Part shown: positions 1-7,488 of the stretch, piece by piece
Layout: every line of letters starts with the position of its first letter
How positions within the stretch are numbered: position 1 is the stretch's first letter
Assembly (NCBI GenBank): GCA_047947135.1
Contig: CP170457.1
Span: 3,286,001 to 3,350,000, forward strand
DNA length: 64,000 nt
Source of the DNA: Planctobacterium sp047947135
GTDB lineage: Bacteria > Pseudomonadota > Gammaproteobacteria > Enterobacterales > Alteromonadaceae
Direction: 5' to 3'
Program-made: the position numbers and the translations under genes
The notes under the pieces: model-generated
Seen by the model: only the letters and a program-made list of their open reading frames with translations
Told to the model about the DNA's origin: nothing
Database searches by the model: none

Positions 1-961
1 CACCGGCTTTAATGGTGGCGGACTCAACAAAACCGGTTACAGTGACATCCCCTGTTGCCTCTATCATCATTTGTTCGGTGACGTCACCATTTATCATGAC
101 ATCACCATCGTACTTAATATTACCTGTAGAGACGTTACAACCAGGACTCATGTAAATGTCTTCAACCGATACTACGCCGTTTTCAAACTTAGGTACGCCT
201 TCTTCAGATGCAATCACCAGGCAATCATTATCGGGGCTAAACTCAGTACCGGGCCCGATTTCTTTGCTACACCATTCTCCGGCTTCAGCAGGGATAACCG
301 TACCCAGCACGGTGTAACCCGCACGACCATTCGTGGGTGGGATGAATTCAAGGACTGGTGTCCCCGCTTTTACCGATAGGATATCGCCCAGGTCACGCAT
401 ATCCACTTTACCTTTATCTTTTTCTCTAGGTTTGAGGATACGTTCCTGAACACTTTCAAATAACGGCTTTGCCGTTGAGGGTTTGCCGTTCTTGGGTGGC
501 AGTCCTTTGGCAAAATCCTGTTCTATTTCGGCTCCTTTGGGCAAACTCTTGGCTTTAATTAAGAGTTCTTCGATGGCTTTATCGCTTACCCCTTTCGTGA
601 TCTTGTTTTTTTTGGCGATTTGTTTAATTTCGGCAGCCGTTGGAGTTGAACCACCGTAGGCAGCTGTAAAGGAGAGTTTGGCTGACATTTCATCGTCAGC
701 GATGGTTACTTCGATTTTAGCATCGCGCCGAAATGCGACGACTCCCTCTATAGTTTGACGCTCATCATCCGGCTTCGTCGCTTCTACCTTTTCGATAATT
801 TTATCGACGTCATCCTTCTGCTCAATGTCAAATTCAGGGTGCTTGCGCTGGACTTCCTGAATTAACGCTTTGCTTGTGATCTTGCCATTTAACTCCTGCA
901 CATTAATGCGAGCAGTTACTACACCAGTTTCTTCATTTAATGTTAATTCTATCCCTTGCAT
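1..961 (-). CDS. FapA/DUF342 family protein, N-terminal part (cut by window edge)
   Basis: About 320 codons can be read with no stop from an ATG at 961, and the gene runs off the left edge. The first ~200 residues are charged and mixed alpha/beta. Further in come GTPVLEFIPPTNGRAGYTVLG-like and cysteine/valine-rich beta segments (for example the GDVTVTGFVESA-like repeats near the edge), which are typical of the DUF342/FapA beta-solenoid. An AGGA sequence lies six to seven bases before the ATG. Family members are linked to polar flagellar assembly or to membrane-associated signalling in Vibrio-type bacteria; that role is inference here. It follows pgsA on the same strand with an 18-base gap, so the two may be co-transcribed. 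The C-terminal part is not visible. Confidence 0.75.
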   Translation of the reverse strand, partial: MQGIELTLNEETGVVTARINVQELNGKITSKALIQEVQRKHPEFDIEQKDDVDKIIEKVEATKPDDERQTIEGVVAFRRDAKIEVTIADDEMSAKLSFTAAYGGSTPTAAEIKQIAKKNKITKGVSDKAIEELLIKAKSLPKGAEIEQDFAKGLPPKNGKPSTAKPLFESVQERILKPREKDKGKVDMRDLGDILSVKAGTPVLEFIPPTNGRAGYTVLGTVIPAEAGEWCSKEIGPGTEFSPDNDCLVIASEEGVPKFENGVVSVEDIYMSPGCNVSTGNIKYDGDVMINGDVTEQMMIEATGDVTVTGFVESATIKAG

Positions 962-979
962 TGCTCATCCTGCATGAGT

Positions 980-1543
980 TTAGGACATACTTGATGTCCT
1001 TCTTATATGGCGCCAGGCGGCAGCCAAATATTGCAACATGGAAAACACCGACAATATTGCGGCGATATACAATAAAATATAGCCCAAAGTCACCCAATAA
1101 AGAATTTCTTCCTGTTCTGACAACAAACCAATAAGTGCTAACATCTGGGCCATTGTTTTTGCCTTGCCCCAAAATGACACTTTCACAGTATCAGATTGTC
1201 CATGTTTCGCCATCCACTCCCGAAGCGAAGATACCAAGATCTCGCGCGACAGTAACAATATAGCCGGGATCGTAATCCAGATCGTATTGTAACTATGAGT
1301 TATTAGTAACAACGCGGCGGTAACGATCAATTTATCGGCAACAGGATCAAGAAACGCACCAAATGGTGTCGACTGGTTCAATTTCCGAGCCAACAAACCA
1401 TCAAAATAATCAGTGACAGCAGCTAACCAAAATAAAAATGCTGCTGCCTGATGCGCCCACTTCCAATCCAGAAAATAAACAACAACGAATACCGGGATGA
1501 TAAACATACGGAACATGGTAAGAATATTGGGAAGCGTAAACAT
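980..1543 (-). CDS. pgsA: CDP-diacylglycerol--glycerol-3-phosphate 3-phosphatidyltransferase
   Basis: Inner-membrane enzyme making phosphatidylglycerol phosphate from CDP-diacylglycerol and glycerol-3-phosphate, the committed step to phosphatidylglycerol and cardiolipin. The 187-residue length is normal. The CDP-alcohol phosphotransferase signature is complete: D45, D48, G49, A52, R53, G62, D66 and D70 lie in the expected spacing between the first membrane helices. Hydrophobic segments recur at roughly residues 7-25, 33-45, 75-95 and 145-170. It sits downstream of uvrC as in many gammaproteobacteria. A single 57-base gap separates it from uvrC, so read-through from the gacA-uvrC unit is plausible. 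Confidence 0.97.
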   Translation of the reverse strand: MFTLPNILTMFRMFIIPVFVVVYFLDWKWAHQAAAFLFWLAAVTDYFDGLLARKLNQSTPFGAFLDPVADKLIVTAALLLITHSYNTIWITIPAILLLSREILVSSLREWMAKHGQSDTVKVSFWGKAKTMAQMLALIGLLSEQEEILYWVTLGYILLYIAAILSVFSMLQYLAAAWRHIRRTSSMS

Positions 1544-1600
1544 TGAGGCTGTTGTCGTCCTTTTTTGCAGGTGAATTTCTTTTATTGGTCGCCAGTATAC

Positions 1601-3445
1601 CTAATTATGAAAATGGTCGTGAATCTTTTCCGCTAATTCCTGACTGATACCGGGTACTTGTGCCAGACTATCAATACTGGCATTCATGACTTCCTGTAAG
1701 CCCCCTAAATACCTTAACAGTGCCTGACGGCGTTTATTGCCCACACCCGCGATATCTTCAAGTTTCGAGCGTTTCTTCGCTTTTTGGCGACGATTACGGT
1801 GTCCTGCTATGGCGAATCGGTGAGATTCATCACGGATATGCTGGATCAGGTGTAAAGCTTCGGAGTCGGGTTCCATTGATATGCTTTGATGGCTACCAGC
1901 AAGAATGAGAGTTTCCAATCCGGGTTTGCGAGAAGTGCCTTTAGCGACACCAATCAACATCGGCATTTTCTCTCCTTGCCAGTTGTCAAAATGTGCTTCA
2001 GCTTGTGCCAGTTGGCCTTTGCCACCGTCAATAAACAGGATATCGGGGATCTTTTCCGGATCACAGTTGGATTTAAATCGCCGTGCTAACACCTGGGCCA
2101 TCGCAGCATAGTCATCACCGGGCGTTATCCCTTCGATATTGTAACGGCGATAATCCGATTTAAACGGTCCTTCGCGATTAAAGACAACACAAGACGCCAC
2201 CGTTTGCTGACCTGACGTATGAGAAATATCAAAACACTCCATACGTTGAACGGGTTTCTCTAATTCCAGAACGTTTTCCAGGGCCAGATACCTGGCATGC
2301 ACCGACATTTTGTGAGACTGCTGTGTTTGCAGTGTGTTCTCAGCATTGGTATTGGCCAATTCGAGATAGCGTTTTTTCTCATCCCGAGCCCCTTGATAAA
2401 GTTGTACTTTTTTGCCGGCCTCCTGACTTAAGGCCGACTCAATCGCCTCTTTGTCAGTGAGCTTTACGGGTAAAACAATCTGTTTCGGGATGCTTTTACT
2501 GCCTGATAGATAATACTGCAGCAAAAACGACTGCATGACCTCCTCAATATCCGAGTTGGACGGTACTTTCGGAGAGAAGCTTTTATTGCCTAACAGCTTG
2601 TTATCCCGGATAAAAAAGCCTTGAATACAGGCAAAGCCATTTCGATATGCCAGTCCGAAGACATCCATTTCGTCCTGTTCACCGCTTACCCATTGCTGTT
2701 CCTGTACTTTATTCAGCGCCGTTATTTGATCGCGAAATCGCGCCGCTGACTCAAAATCCAGATTTTGACTGGCGCTTTCCATTTTGTTTGCCAGCATATC
2801 TACAACTTGTTTACTTTTTCCTTTTAAAAACAAGCGAACAAGGTCTACCTGCTGTTGGTAATCTTCATCAGAGACATGGCCCTCAACACAAGGTGCCGAG
2901 CAGCGTTTTAGCTGATATTGCAGACAAGGTCGTGAGCGCGCCCGATAATAGGTATCTTCACACTGGCGGACCGGAAATATCTTTTGCATCAACCGCAAGC
3001 TTTCCCGAACGGCCCAGGAACTGGGATACGGACCAAAATATTCGCCTTTGTCCCGACGAGCCCCGCGGTGAAAAGCTAATCTTGGATGGTCGTGGCTAGA
3101 CAAAAAGATATAGGGGTATGATTTATCGTCCCGCAACAGGACGTTGTAGCGGGGTCGGTACTTCTTAATGAAGTTATTCTCAAGAATCAGGGCTTCAGCC
3201 TCGGTACGCGTAACCGTTACGTCCATGTTCCGAATGTTTTTGACCAACGAACGAGTCTTGGGGCTATCGTGCGTTCCTTTAAAATAACTGCTAACGCGAT
3301 TTTTTAAGTTTTTAGCCTTACCGACATAGATCACCTCAGCCTTATCGTTATACATACGATAAACACCTGGTTGCTGTGTCAGGTCTTGTAGGAAACTTTT
3401 GGAATCAAACGATTGTGTGGTGTCGGTACTGCTCTTCTCCACCAT
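1601..3445 (-). CDS. uvrC: Excinuclease ABC subunit C
   Basis: Nucleotide-excision repair nuclease that makes both incisions around a lesion after UvrAB loading. Domains in order are an N-terminal GIY-YIG nuclease (GVYRMY... VIYVGKAKNLKNRV, residues ~27-60), a cysteine cluster around residues 150-190, a UVR motif (~205-240, ANKMESASQNLDFESAARFRD region), an RNase H-like endonuclease half with conserved Asp residues (CFDISHTSG, FIDGGKGQL) and two helix-hairpin-helix motifs at the end (IAGVGNKRRQALL, VPGISQELAEKI). The 614-residue length is usual. The start overlaps a possible GTG one codon on, and the gene begins only two bases after the gacA stop, so translational coupling is likely. Confidence 0.98.
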   Translation of the reverse strand: MVEKSSTDTTQSFDSKSFLQDLTQQPGVYRMYNDKAEVIYVGKAKNLKNRVSSYFKGTHDSPKTRSLVKNIRNMDVTVTRTEAEALILENNFIKKYRPRYNVLLRDDKSYPYIFLSSHDHPRLAFHRGARRDKGEYFGPYPSSWAVRESLRLMQKIFPVRQCEDTYYRARSRPCLQYQLKRCSAPCVEGHVSDEDYQQQVDLVRLFLKGKSKQVVDMLANKMESASQNLDFESAARFRDQITALNKVQEQQWVSGEQDEMDVFGLAYRNGFACIQGFFIRDNKLLGNKSFSPKVPSNSDIEEVMQSFLLQYYLSGSKSIPKQIVLPVKLTDKEAIESALSQEAGKKVQLYQGARDEKKRYLELANTNAENTLQTQQSHKMSVHARYLALENVLELEKPVQRMECFDISHTSGQQTVASCVVFNREGPFKSDYRRYNIEGITPGDDYAAMAQVLARRFKSNCDPEKIPDILFIDGGKGQLAQAEAHFDNWQGEKMPMLIGVAKGTSRKPGLETLILAGSHQSISMEPDSEALHLIQHIRDESHRFAIAGHRNRRQKAKKRSKLEDIAGVGNKRRQALLRYLGGLQEVMNASIDSLAQVPGISQELAEKIHDHFHN

Positions 3446-3447
3446 CT

Positions 3448-4092
3448 CTACATATTGTCAGTTTTTATAAGGTTGTGGCGCAATGCTAAATGCGTTAACT
3501 CAACATCTGAAGAGACATTTAACTTTTCAAACATGCGATAACGATAAGTATTGACAGTTTTCGCACTGATACTTAATTGCACAGCGATATCAGGAACTTT
3601 GATGCCTTTAGTCAGCATAATCATGATCTGCAATTCGCGTTCAGATAGCGATTGAAACGGATCATTTTCGTTTAAATCCAGTTGCCCAAGTGCGATTTGC
3701 TGGGCGATTTCGGGGGCAATGTATTTTTGACCGACCGCCACTTTCTGAATAGCACGGATCATTTCTTCTGGATCAGCATCTTTAGTCAGATAGCCAAATG
3801 CTCCCATTTGCATAACTTTGGCAGGGAAAGGATTCTCTTTGTGTACAGACAGCGCGACTACGCGAATATCTTCGCTTATTCTGAGAATTTGTTTTGTTGC
3901 TTCAAGGCCACCGATTCCTGGCATGCTCATATCCATAAGCACGATATCCGGGGCATCTTTTCTACACAATTTAACAGCTTGTTCGCCGCTTTGTGCTTCT
4001 CCTATCACCTTGAAATCTTCAACATCATCAAGTATTCGACGAATCCCAGTCCTGACCAGATCGTGGTCATCAACTAATAGAAGTTTTATCAA
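3448..4092 (-). CDS. gacA: Response regulator of the GacA/UvrY type
   Basis: Cytoplasmic transcription factor of the BarA/UvrY (GacS/GacA) system, which in relatives drives the small RNAs that sequester CsrA/RsmA. The receiver domain occupies residues 1-120, with acidic D8-D9, phospho-acceptor D54 and the conserved Lys near 104. A LuxR-type HTH lies at ~147-205 (LSERELQIM... ISAKTVNTYRYRMFEKLNV). The length of 214 matches the family. It is directly followed by uvrC, the conserved partner arrangement. The cognate sensor kinase and Csr-type small RNAs are not in this window. The 110 bases upstream are AT-rich and probably hold the promoter, but I could not fix one. Confidence 0.93.
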   Translation of the reverse strand: MIKLLLVDDHDLVRTGIRRILDDVEDFKVIGEAQSGEQAVKLCRKDAPDIVLMDMSMPGIGGLEATKQILRISEDIRVVALSVHKENPFPAKVMQMGAFGYLTKDADPEEMIRAIQKVAVGQKYIAPEIAQQIALGQLDLNENDPFQSLSERELQIMIMLTKGIKVPDIAVQLSISAKTVNTYRYRMFEKLNVSSDVELTHLALRHNLIKTDNM

Positions 4093-4202
4093 GCAATAGC
4101 TCCAGTTTGGGTCTGAAGGATCCAGACTCTTTTTTATTATTAACAGTAGAAATTTAAAGGAACACAGTTAAAACGCAAGTGATATAGCGATTTTTTTGTG
4201 CT

Positions 4203-4412
4203 TCACCGGTAAAAACCACTGCAAAGTCTATTCCAACCAATGATGGTGTGTAACAAGCCCTGCCCTTTATTCAGTGCCTGACAACGAGGGCTGCTACAGG
4301 TAATGATCCAACGGTCGTCACAAACCTTGTCCAAGATGGGTTCTATTGCTTCTGCACCGCAACGACACTTATTCAGCTTTGGCAACAACGTATTTAATTT
4401 TGGGTCAAGCAA
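4203..4412 (-). CDS. Small cysteine-rich (Lar-like zinc-ribbon) protein
   Basis: A 69-residue product. The cysteines follow a C-x-C ... C ... C-x4-C pattern: CRCG near residue 17, one at ~31, then CSSPRC at 39-44, ending in a GWNRL-type motif. This resembles the short zinc-ribbon proteins of the Lar/restriction-alleviation-like group (pattern CxxC...CxxC...WN), although the first pair is C-x-C, so the assignment is tentative. Start choice: TTG at 4412 has an AGGA six bases upstream, better than any downstream ATG. It lies upstream of gacA on the same strand with a 110-base gap. The function is unknown, and the gene could be misread if the TTG is not used. Confidence 0.5.
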   Translation of the reverse strand: MLDPKLNTLLPKLNKCRCGAEAIEPILDKVCDDRWIITCSSPRCQALNKGQGLLHTIIGWNRLCSGFYR

Positions 4413-4669
4413 TAGTAATCCTGAGACATCAAAGGCTTTTCTTCGTAGCTTAGCGTCTGATGAGACTTATTCAAGATAGTCTTTGTCTCTTTTCTCAGAT
4501 TACACTGCTGGGCGTTCTGATAATGTTAGAAAGATGTTATAAACTGAACAATAATCATACTTTTACACGCATATTTAGTCATAAGAAATAGGGAATTTAT
4601 TCCACATTAGTACTGGGAAAATTTCGACACTTTGCTAAAGTGGGAGTTGTGAGTCTGGAGAGTAGAATT

Positions 4670-4903
4670 ATGGAACACAATGCATCAATAGGTTACAGAG
4701 CCAAGTTATACTGGGACTTTTATCTTTTATCGTTAGAGGCGGTATTAGATTTTTTTGCCAGACTGCCTTGTACAATCATACAGCAAGGGGCTACCGTGCG
4801 TTCATGGAACAACTCCATGAAACGGATTGAAATGGGCAAGTCTTTTCGAGACTTTATGCTGTCAGGAAAAGACTTGGATACCAGCGGCGCTTTTAATCAG
4901 TAA
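4670..4903 (+). CDS. Hypothetical 77-aa protein
   Basis: I do not recognise this protein. The ATG at 4670 has a GGAGAG eight bases before it, and a longer upstream start at 4640 has no such site. The product has a hydrophobic/aromatic helix in the first half (YWDFYLLSLEAVLDFFARL, roughly residues 14-32) and a basic, polar C-terminal half. It has no signal peptide and only one cysteine. It runs on the strand opposite to its neighbours and converges on the 55-aa peptide gene, with 12 bases between stops. The ribosome-binding site and coding-like composition support a real gene, but the length leaves doubt. Confidence 0.5.
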   Translation: MEHNASIGYRAKLYWDFYLLSLEAVLDFFARLPCTIIQQGATVRSWNNSMKRIEMGKSFRDFMLSGKDLDTSGAFNQ

Positions 4904-4915
4904 CGAAGACTTTTA

Positions 4916-5083
4916 TTAGCTGGGATCTGGACGGCAGCCACCCGTTCTATCTTTGTCGCATTCACTCGACTGGGTAATGATATCGATTATAATACTTAGA
5001 TCAAAGCTAAAAGCTTGCGCTGGAGTGCTAATAGCGAAAACAGAAACAAAAACAATGCTCAATAATTTAATACGACTTTTCAT
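4916..5083 (-). CDS. Small predicted secreted peptide, 55 aa
   Basis: Read directly from the complementary strand: an ATG at 5083 with a GAGG seven to eight bases upstream, 55 codons, then TAA. The N-terminus is a textbook signal peptide: a basic n-region (MKSRIK), a hydrophobic core (LLSIVFVSVFAIST) and a PAQA cleavage site after residue 24. The predicted mature part is about 31 residues, beginning FSFD, with a short isoleucine-rich stretch and two cysteines (42 and 50) in a charged tail ending RPDPS. The cysteines could form one disulfide loop. I recognise no family. Its neighbours are a convergent orphan gene and an orphan membrane protein. Confidence 0.6.
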   Translation of the reverse strand: MKSRIKLLSIVFVSVFAISTPAQAFSFDLSIIIDIITQSSECDKDRTGGCRPDPS

Positions 5084-5214
5084 AACATCAACCTCTTATT
5101 TAAACTTGACGGGGTTTATATTCCCCACTCAAATATAAGTTATGTGATGTTCTCCGTCTATTTATTGCGCAGAATTTGTTTGATTTACTACAGTTGCGGG
5201 TTTTTATTTTACCG

Positions 5215-5802
5215 CTAAGCGGTTACATATCGTTCAGAACGCATGAGTTTGTGAGCAGTTGCAAGAATAGCCACATACTCGAAAATATTCAAAGTCATTT
5301 TAATTGTCGGGTAAGCATCATAAACATAGCGAAGATTGAGAGCCCATTCTACTGGCAATCCCAAATCATCAGGATGCCTCAATAAATGCTCAACGAGCAT
5401 GAAAACAGTTAATGCTAGGTAAGTCTTGTATATAAGCCCCAGTGTATAATCTGCATTAGAATACAAATATTTATATGGCGTTACTTTACCTGTGCGACGA
5501 TACTCTAACTTAACTAAAATTTTATTTCGTTTCGCTATAAAAATTAGTGCGGTAACGTCAAGTAAAATGATTACTGGATAAGCAAGATAAGCATTAGACA
5601 TATTGAGAAATTGCCAACACAGTATCTCCACAGCCTTAATGCATACGAGAATCAATATCAAACTCGATATGTTAGGTTCGAGCCTGTTATATATGTATGC
5701 AATACACCCACAGGCTACAAATATTAAATCTCTGGCATGGAACTGATCGATTTGTGCAATCAGAATGATTGCAATTAAGCCAAAGAATATGAACTTCGTC
5801 AT
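5215..5802 (-). CDS. Hypothetical polytopic membrane protein
   Basis: I do not recognise this 195-residue protein. Hydrophobic segments fall at about residues 3-19, 24-40, 46-65, 70-90, 126-141 and possibly 170-186, so an inner-membrane protein of four to six helices is likely. A basic/polar loop follows the fourth segment (KRNKILVKLEYRRTGK). No catalytic motif is evident. The ATG overlaps the TGA of the upstream HTH gene by four bases (ATGA), a strong sign of translational coupling and a shared job. Base composition is more AT-rich than the housekeeping genes nearby, as is common in accessory segments. Confidence 0.7.
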   Translation of the reverse strand: MTKFIFFGLIAIILIAQIDQFHARDLIFVACGCIAYIYNRLEPNISSLILILVCIKAVEILCWQFLNMSNAYLAYPVIILLDVTALIFIAKRNKILVKLEYRRTGKVTPYKYLYSNADYTLGLIYKTYLALTVFMLVEHLLRHPDDLGLPVEWALNLRYVYDAYPTIKMTLNIFEYVAILATAHKLMRSERYVTA

Positions 5803-6062
5803 TCAAAAACTTTGCGTATCGACGTTACCCAGGAGTTAAGTTGTTCTCTTGCGAGTTCTTTCACTGAGCCTTTGCCACAAAATGATTTAATTTTGCGCTC
5901 GTGAATGGCTTTTACGTCAGTGATGCCGTTGAGGTAATTGTAAAAGGTTTTACGATCAACCCCTAAATGCTCATATACTTCCTTGTAGGTTTTGCCTGAC
6001 TCATCAACTAACGTTTTTAATTCATACGCGAGTGCTGCTCGTAAAGCTTGATCTTCTGTCAT
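5799..6062 (-). CDS. Small helix-turn-helix protein
   Basis: An 87-residue, wholly cytoplasmic-looking protein. Residues ~22-50 (SGKTYKEVYEHLGVDRKTFYNYLNG) read as a helix-turn-helix of the XRE/Cro-like or Fis-like kind, with the recognition helix around VDRKTFYNYL. The C-terminal part is basic and helical. It forms an overlapping pair with the membrane protein downstream, and it is transcribed divergently from another small HTH gene across a 156-base AT-rich region. The likely role is a DNA-binding regulator of its own operon or of the divergent gene; this is inference from layout. The family is not certain. Confidence 0.72.
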   Translation of the reverse strand: MTEDQALRAALAYELKTLVDESGKTYKEVYEHLGVDRKTFYNYLNGITDVKAIHERKIKSFCGKGSVKELAREQLNSWVTSIRKVFE

Positions 6063-6134
6063 AGTGAAAAAATCCTACCAATTTACGACTAAAGTATAAT
6101 GTCAAAATAAAAATATTTCCCATTATGTGGATAT

Positions 6135-6183
6135 TATTCCCCTAGAGGGGAGATATATTACCAGTATATTCGTAATCGCGAAT
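6135..6183. promoter_or_regulatory. Candidate operators between divergent HTH genes
   Basis: Two inverted repeats lie in the 156-base AT-rich spacer. The first is TATTCCCC - TAGA - GGGGAGATA (6135-6155, nearly symmetric, with one extra base in the right arm). The second is ATTCG - 6 bases - CGAAT (6168-6183). Both sit upstream of the rightward HTH gene and could bind either small HTH protein. Binding is inferred only from position and symmetry. Confidence 0.35.
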
Positions 6184-6218
6184 AAATAAAGCAATTAAAT
6201 TGTCCAACGAGGTATTTT

Positions 6219-6476
6219 ATGATGTTTATATCTGGTACTGATTTACGCAGAATGCGCTTGAAAGCAGGCAAAACTACAGTTCAAATGGCAGAGTTTGCCG
6301 GTGTTAAAACTCGCAAGACTTATGAAAATTGGGAGAAGAATGTTGGTTCACCGTCAATGAACCAGTTTATCGCTATGGCGCACGCCTGTGGGTTCCAGCC
6401 TGCAGCGTTAATCAAGATGTTTGTTGAGCGCGTTGACGCAGAAGACGAAGTAGATTTGATGTCTGCGGCGGTATAG
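6219..6476 (+). CDS. XRE-like helix-turn-helix protein
   Basis: An 85-residue protein. A helix-turn-helix spans roughly residues 8-45 (DLRRMRLKAGKTTVQMAEFAGVKTRKTYENWE), followed by a helical part resembling small phage or transfer-type repressors (FIAMAHACGFQPAALIKMF). Two ATG codons in a row open the frame; an ACGAGG lies a few bases before the first, and either could be used. It is divergent from the HTH/membrane-protein pair, and a strong hairpin terminator follows its stop. Such divergent small regulators often repress each other or the shared spacer. The target is unknown. Confidence 0.75.
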   Translation: MMFISGTDLRRMRLKAGKTTVQMAEFAGVKTRKTYENWEKNVGSPSMNQFIAMAHACGFQPAALIKMFVERVDAEDEVDLMSAAV

Positions 6477-6501
6477 CAATAAGCTATCCACCCAATACTT
6501 T

Positions 6502-6526
6502 AGCGGGTGACTTCGCCCGCTTTTCT
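6502..6526 (+). terminator. Rho-independent terminator after the HTH gene
   Basis: A GC-rich stem (AGCGGG at 6502-6507 paired with CCCGCT at 6516-6521, extendable through a T-G wobble) is followed by TTTTCT. It separates the rightward HTH gene from the convergent solute-binding protein gene. Confidence 0.75.
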
Positions 6527-7292
6527 ATTGCCAGTCTTTAACATTATATTTAGCCAACACCGCCTGATACTTTCCCGATTCTTTTAACGCCGCAAGGCTT
6601 TCATCAAATTTTTTAATTAATTCTGCCTGATTATTTAATTTATCAGAAAACCCGGTAACCAGCTTTTGAGGGTTAGGCATTGTACCAACTAATTTCACTT
6701 CTCCGGCATTTGCAAGTTTAGATTTATAAAAAGCTACAGCATTGCTGTCCTGCAATATGGCTGTCACTTTTTTCTCTATCAATAAATTAATCAATCCGCT
6801 TGTGCCCTCTTCTTCTGAGAGAATCGTGACATTACTTCTGTTCTTGCGTTTGAATAACTCGACCACTGGATGGTACCGCTGCCCTTGCAGCAAACCTAAC
6901 GAATTTAAGCGTTCTAGTGATACTGGGTTGGTGTAATACCAATCGGTGCCGGAAAGAATAAAATACTGATTTTCTTTGATACCCATGATGTGCGCAGCAG
7001 CGGTAGCTTCATCAAGGTCATAGTCATACATTACCGGTATCATATCTATTTCACCGGCATTTAGCATTTGCACAGCTTTGCGATAAGGTAATTGCTGCAT
7101 ACTGACTTTAACATCAGCTTCCGCTAGTGCCAGTCGGGATAACTCAACACCATAACCGACATTAGCCGCTTCTTTGGTACACATGTAAGGGCACCATTCT
7201 GTGTAAGCAACACGAAGGTCAGCCCCAAAAACGTTGCCTGTTCCCCAGATAACCAGAAAAAAACAAATAACACTTAACTTTATTTTGCTCAT
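6525..7292 (-). CDS. Periplasmic solute-binding protein (family 3-like)
   Basis: A 255-residue protein with an N-terminal signal peptide (MSKIKLSVICFFLVIW..., cleaving near VFG-ADL) and the fold signature of bacterial extracellular solute-binding protein family 3. The mature start reads LRVAYTEWCPYMC, then VGYGVELSRLAL, and later INLLIEKKVTAILQDSNAVAFY. Proteins like this without a neighbouring ABC permease are common in Alteromonadales and often act as sensory or orphan binding proteins. The ligand cannot be told. I chose the ATG at 7292; a TTG six codons upstream would put charged residues before the signal peptide, and neither has a good ribosome-binding site. Two cysteines (WCPYMC) in the mature N-terminus are notable. 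Confidence 0.8.
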   Translation of the reverse strand: MSKIKLSVICFFLVIWGTGNVFGADLRVAYTEWCPYMCTKEAANVGYGVELSRLALAEADVKVSMQQLPYRKAVQMLNAGEIDMIPVMYDYDLDEATAAAHIMGIKENQYFILSGTDWYYTNPVSLERLNSLGLLQGQRYHPVVELFKRKNRSNVTILSEEEGTSGLINLLIEKKVTAILQDSNAVAFYKSKLANAGEVKLVGTMPNPQKLVTGFSDKLNNQAELIKKFDESLAALKESGKYQAVLAKYNVKDWQ

Positions 7293-7374
7293 AGGGACTA
7301 CATCTGACAAAAAGATAATAACGAATGTAACGATAAAACTGGTTGATTTTCAATGTATTTAGCGGTTTTTTCTA

Positions 7375-7410
7375 CAAAAAAGGCGTACCACCAATTAAGA
7401 GTAGTACACC
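7375..7410 (-). terminator. Terminator of the lipase / 960-aa unit
   Basis: Read on the minus strand, GGTGTAC (7404-7410) pairs with GTACGCC (7382-7388) with one G-T wobble, followed by a run of seven T residues (7375-7381). It lies about 80 bases past the stop of the 960-aa gene. Confidence 0.6.
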
Positions 7411-7488
7411 TTATCGATCAGCTTCTATAGTTCAAAAACCAAAGCAATACGGCTCCATCTGGCCCTTGGGTTTCGGAATAATAGCGCC

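Noticed and set aside
2647..3099. 150-residue frame antisense to uvrC
   Set aside because: Shadow of uvrC; no start signal.
4953..5138. 61-residue rightward frame over the 55-aa secreted peptide
   Set aside because: The opposite strand has a ribosome-binding site and a signal peptide; this one has neither.
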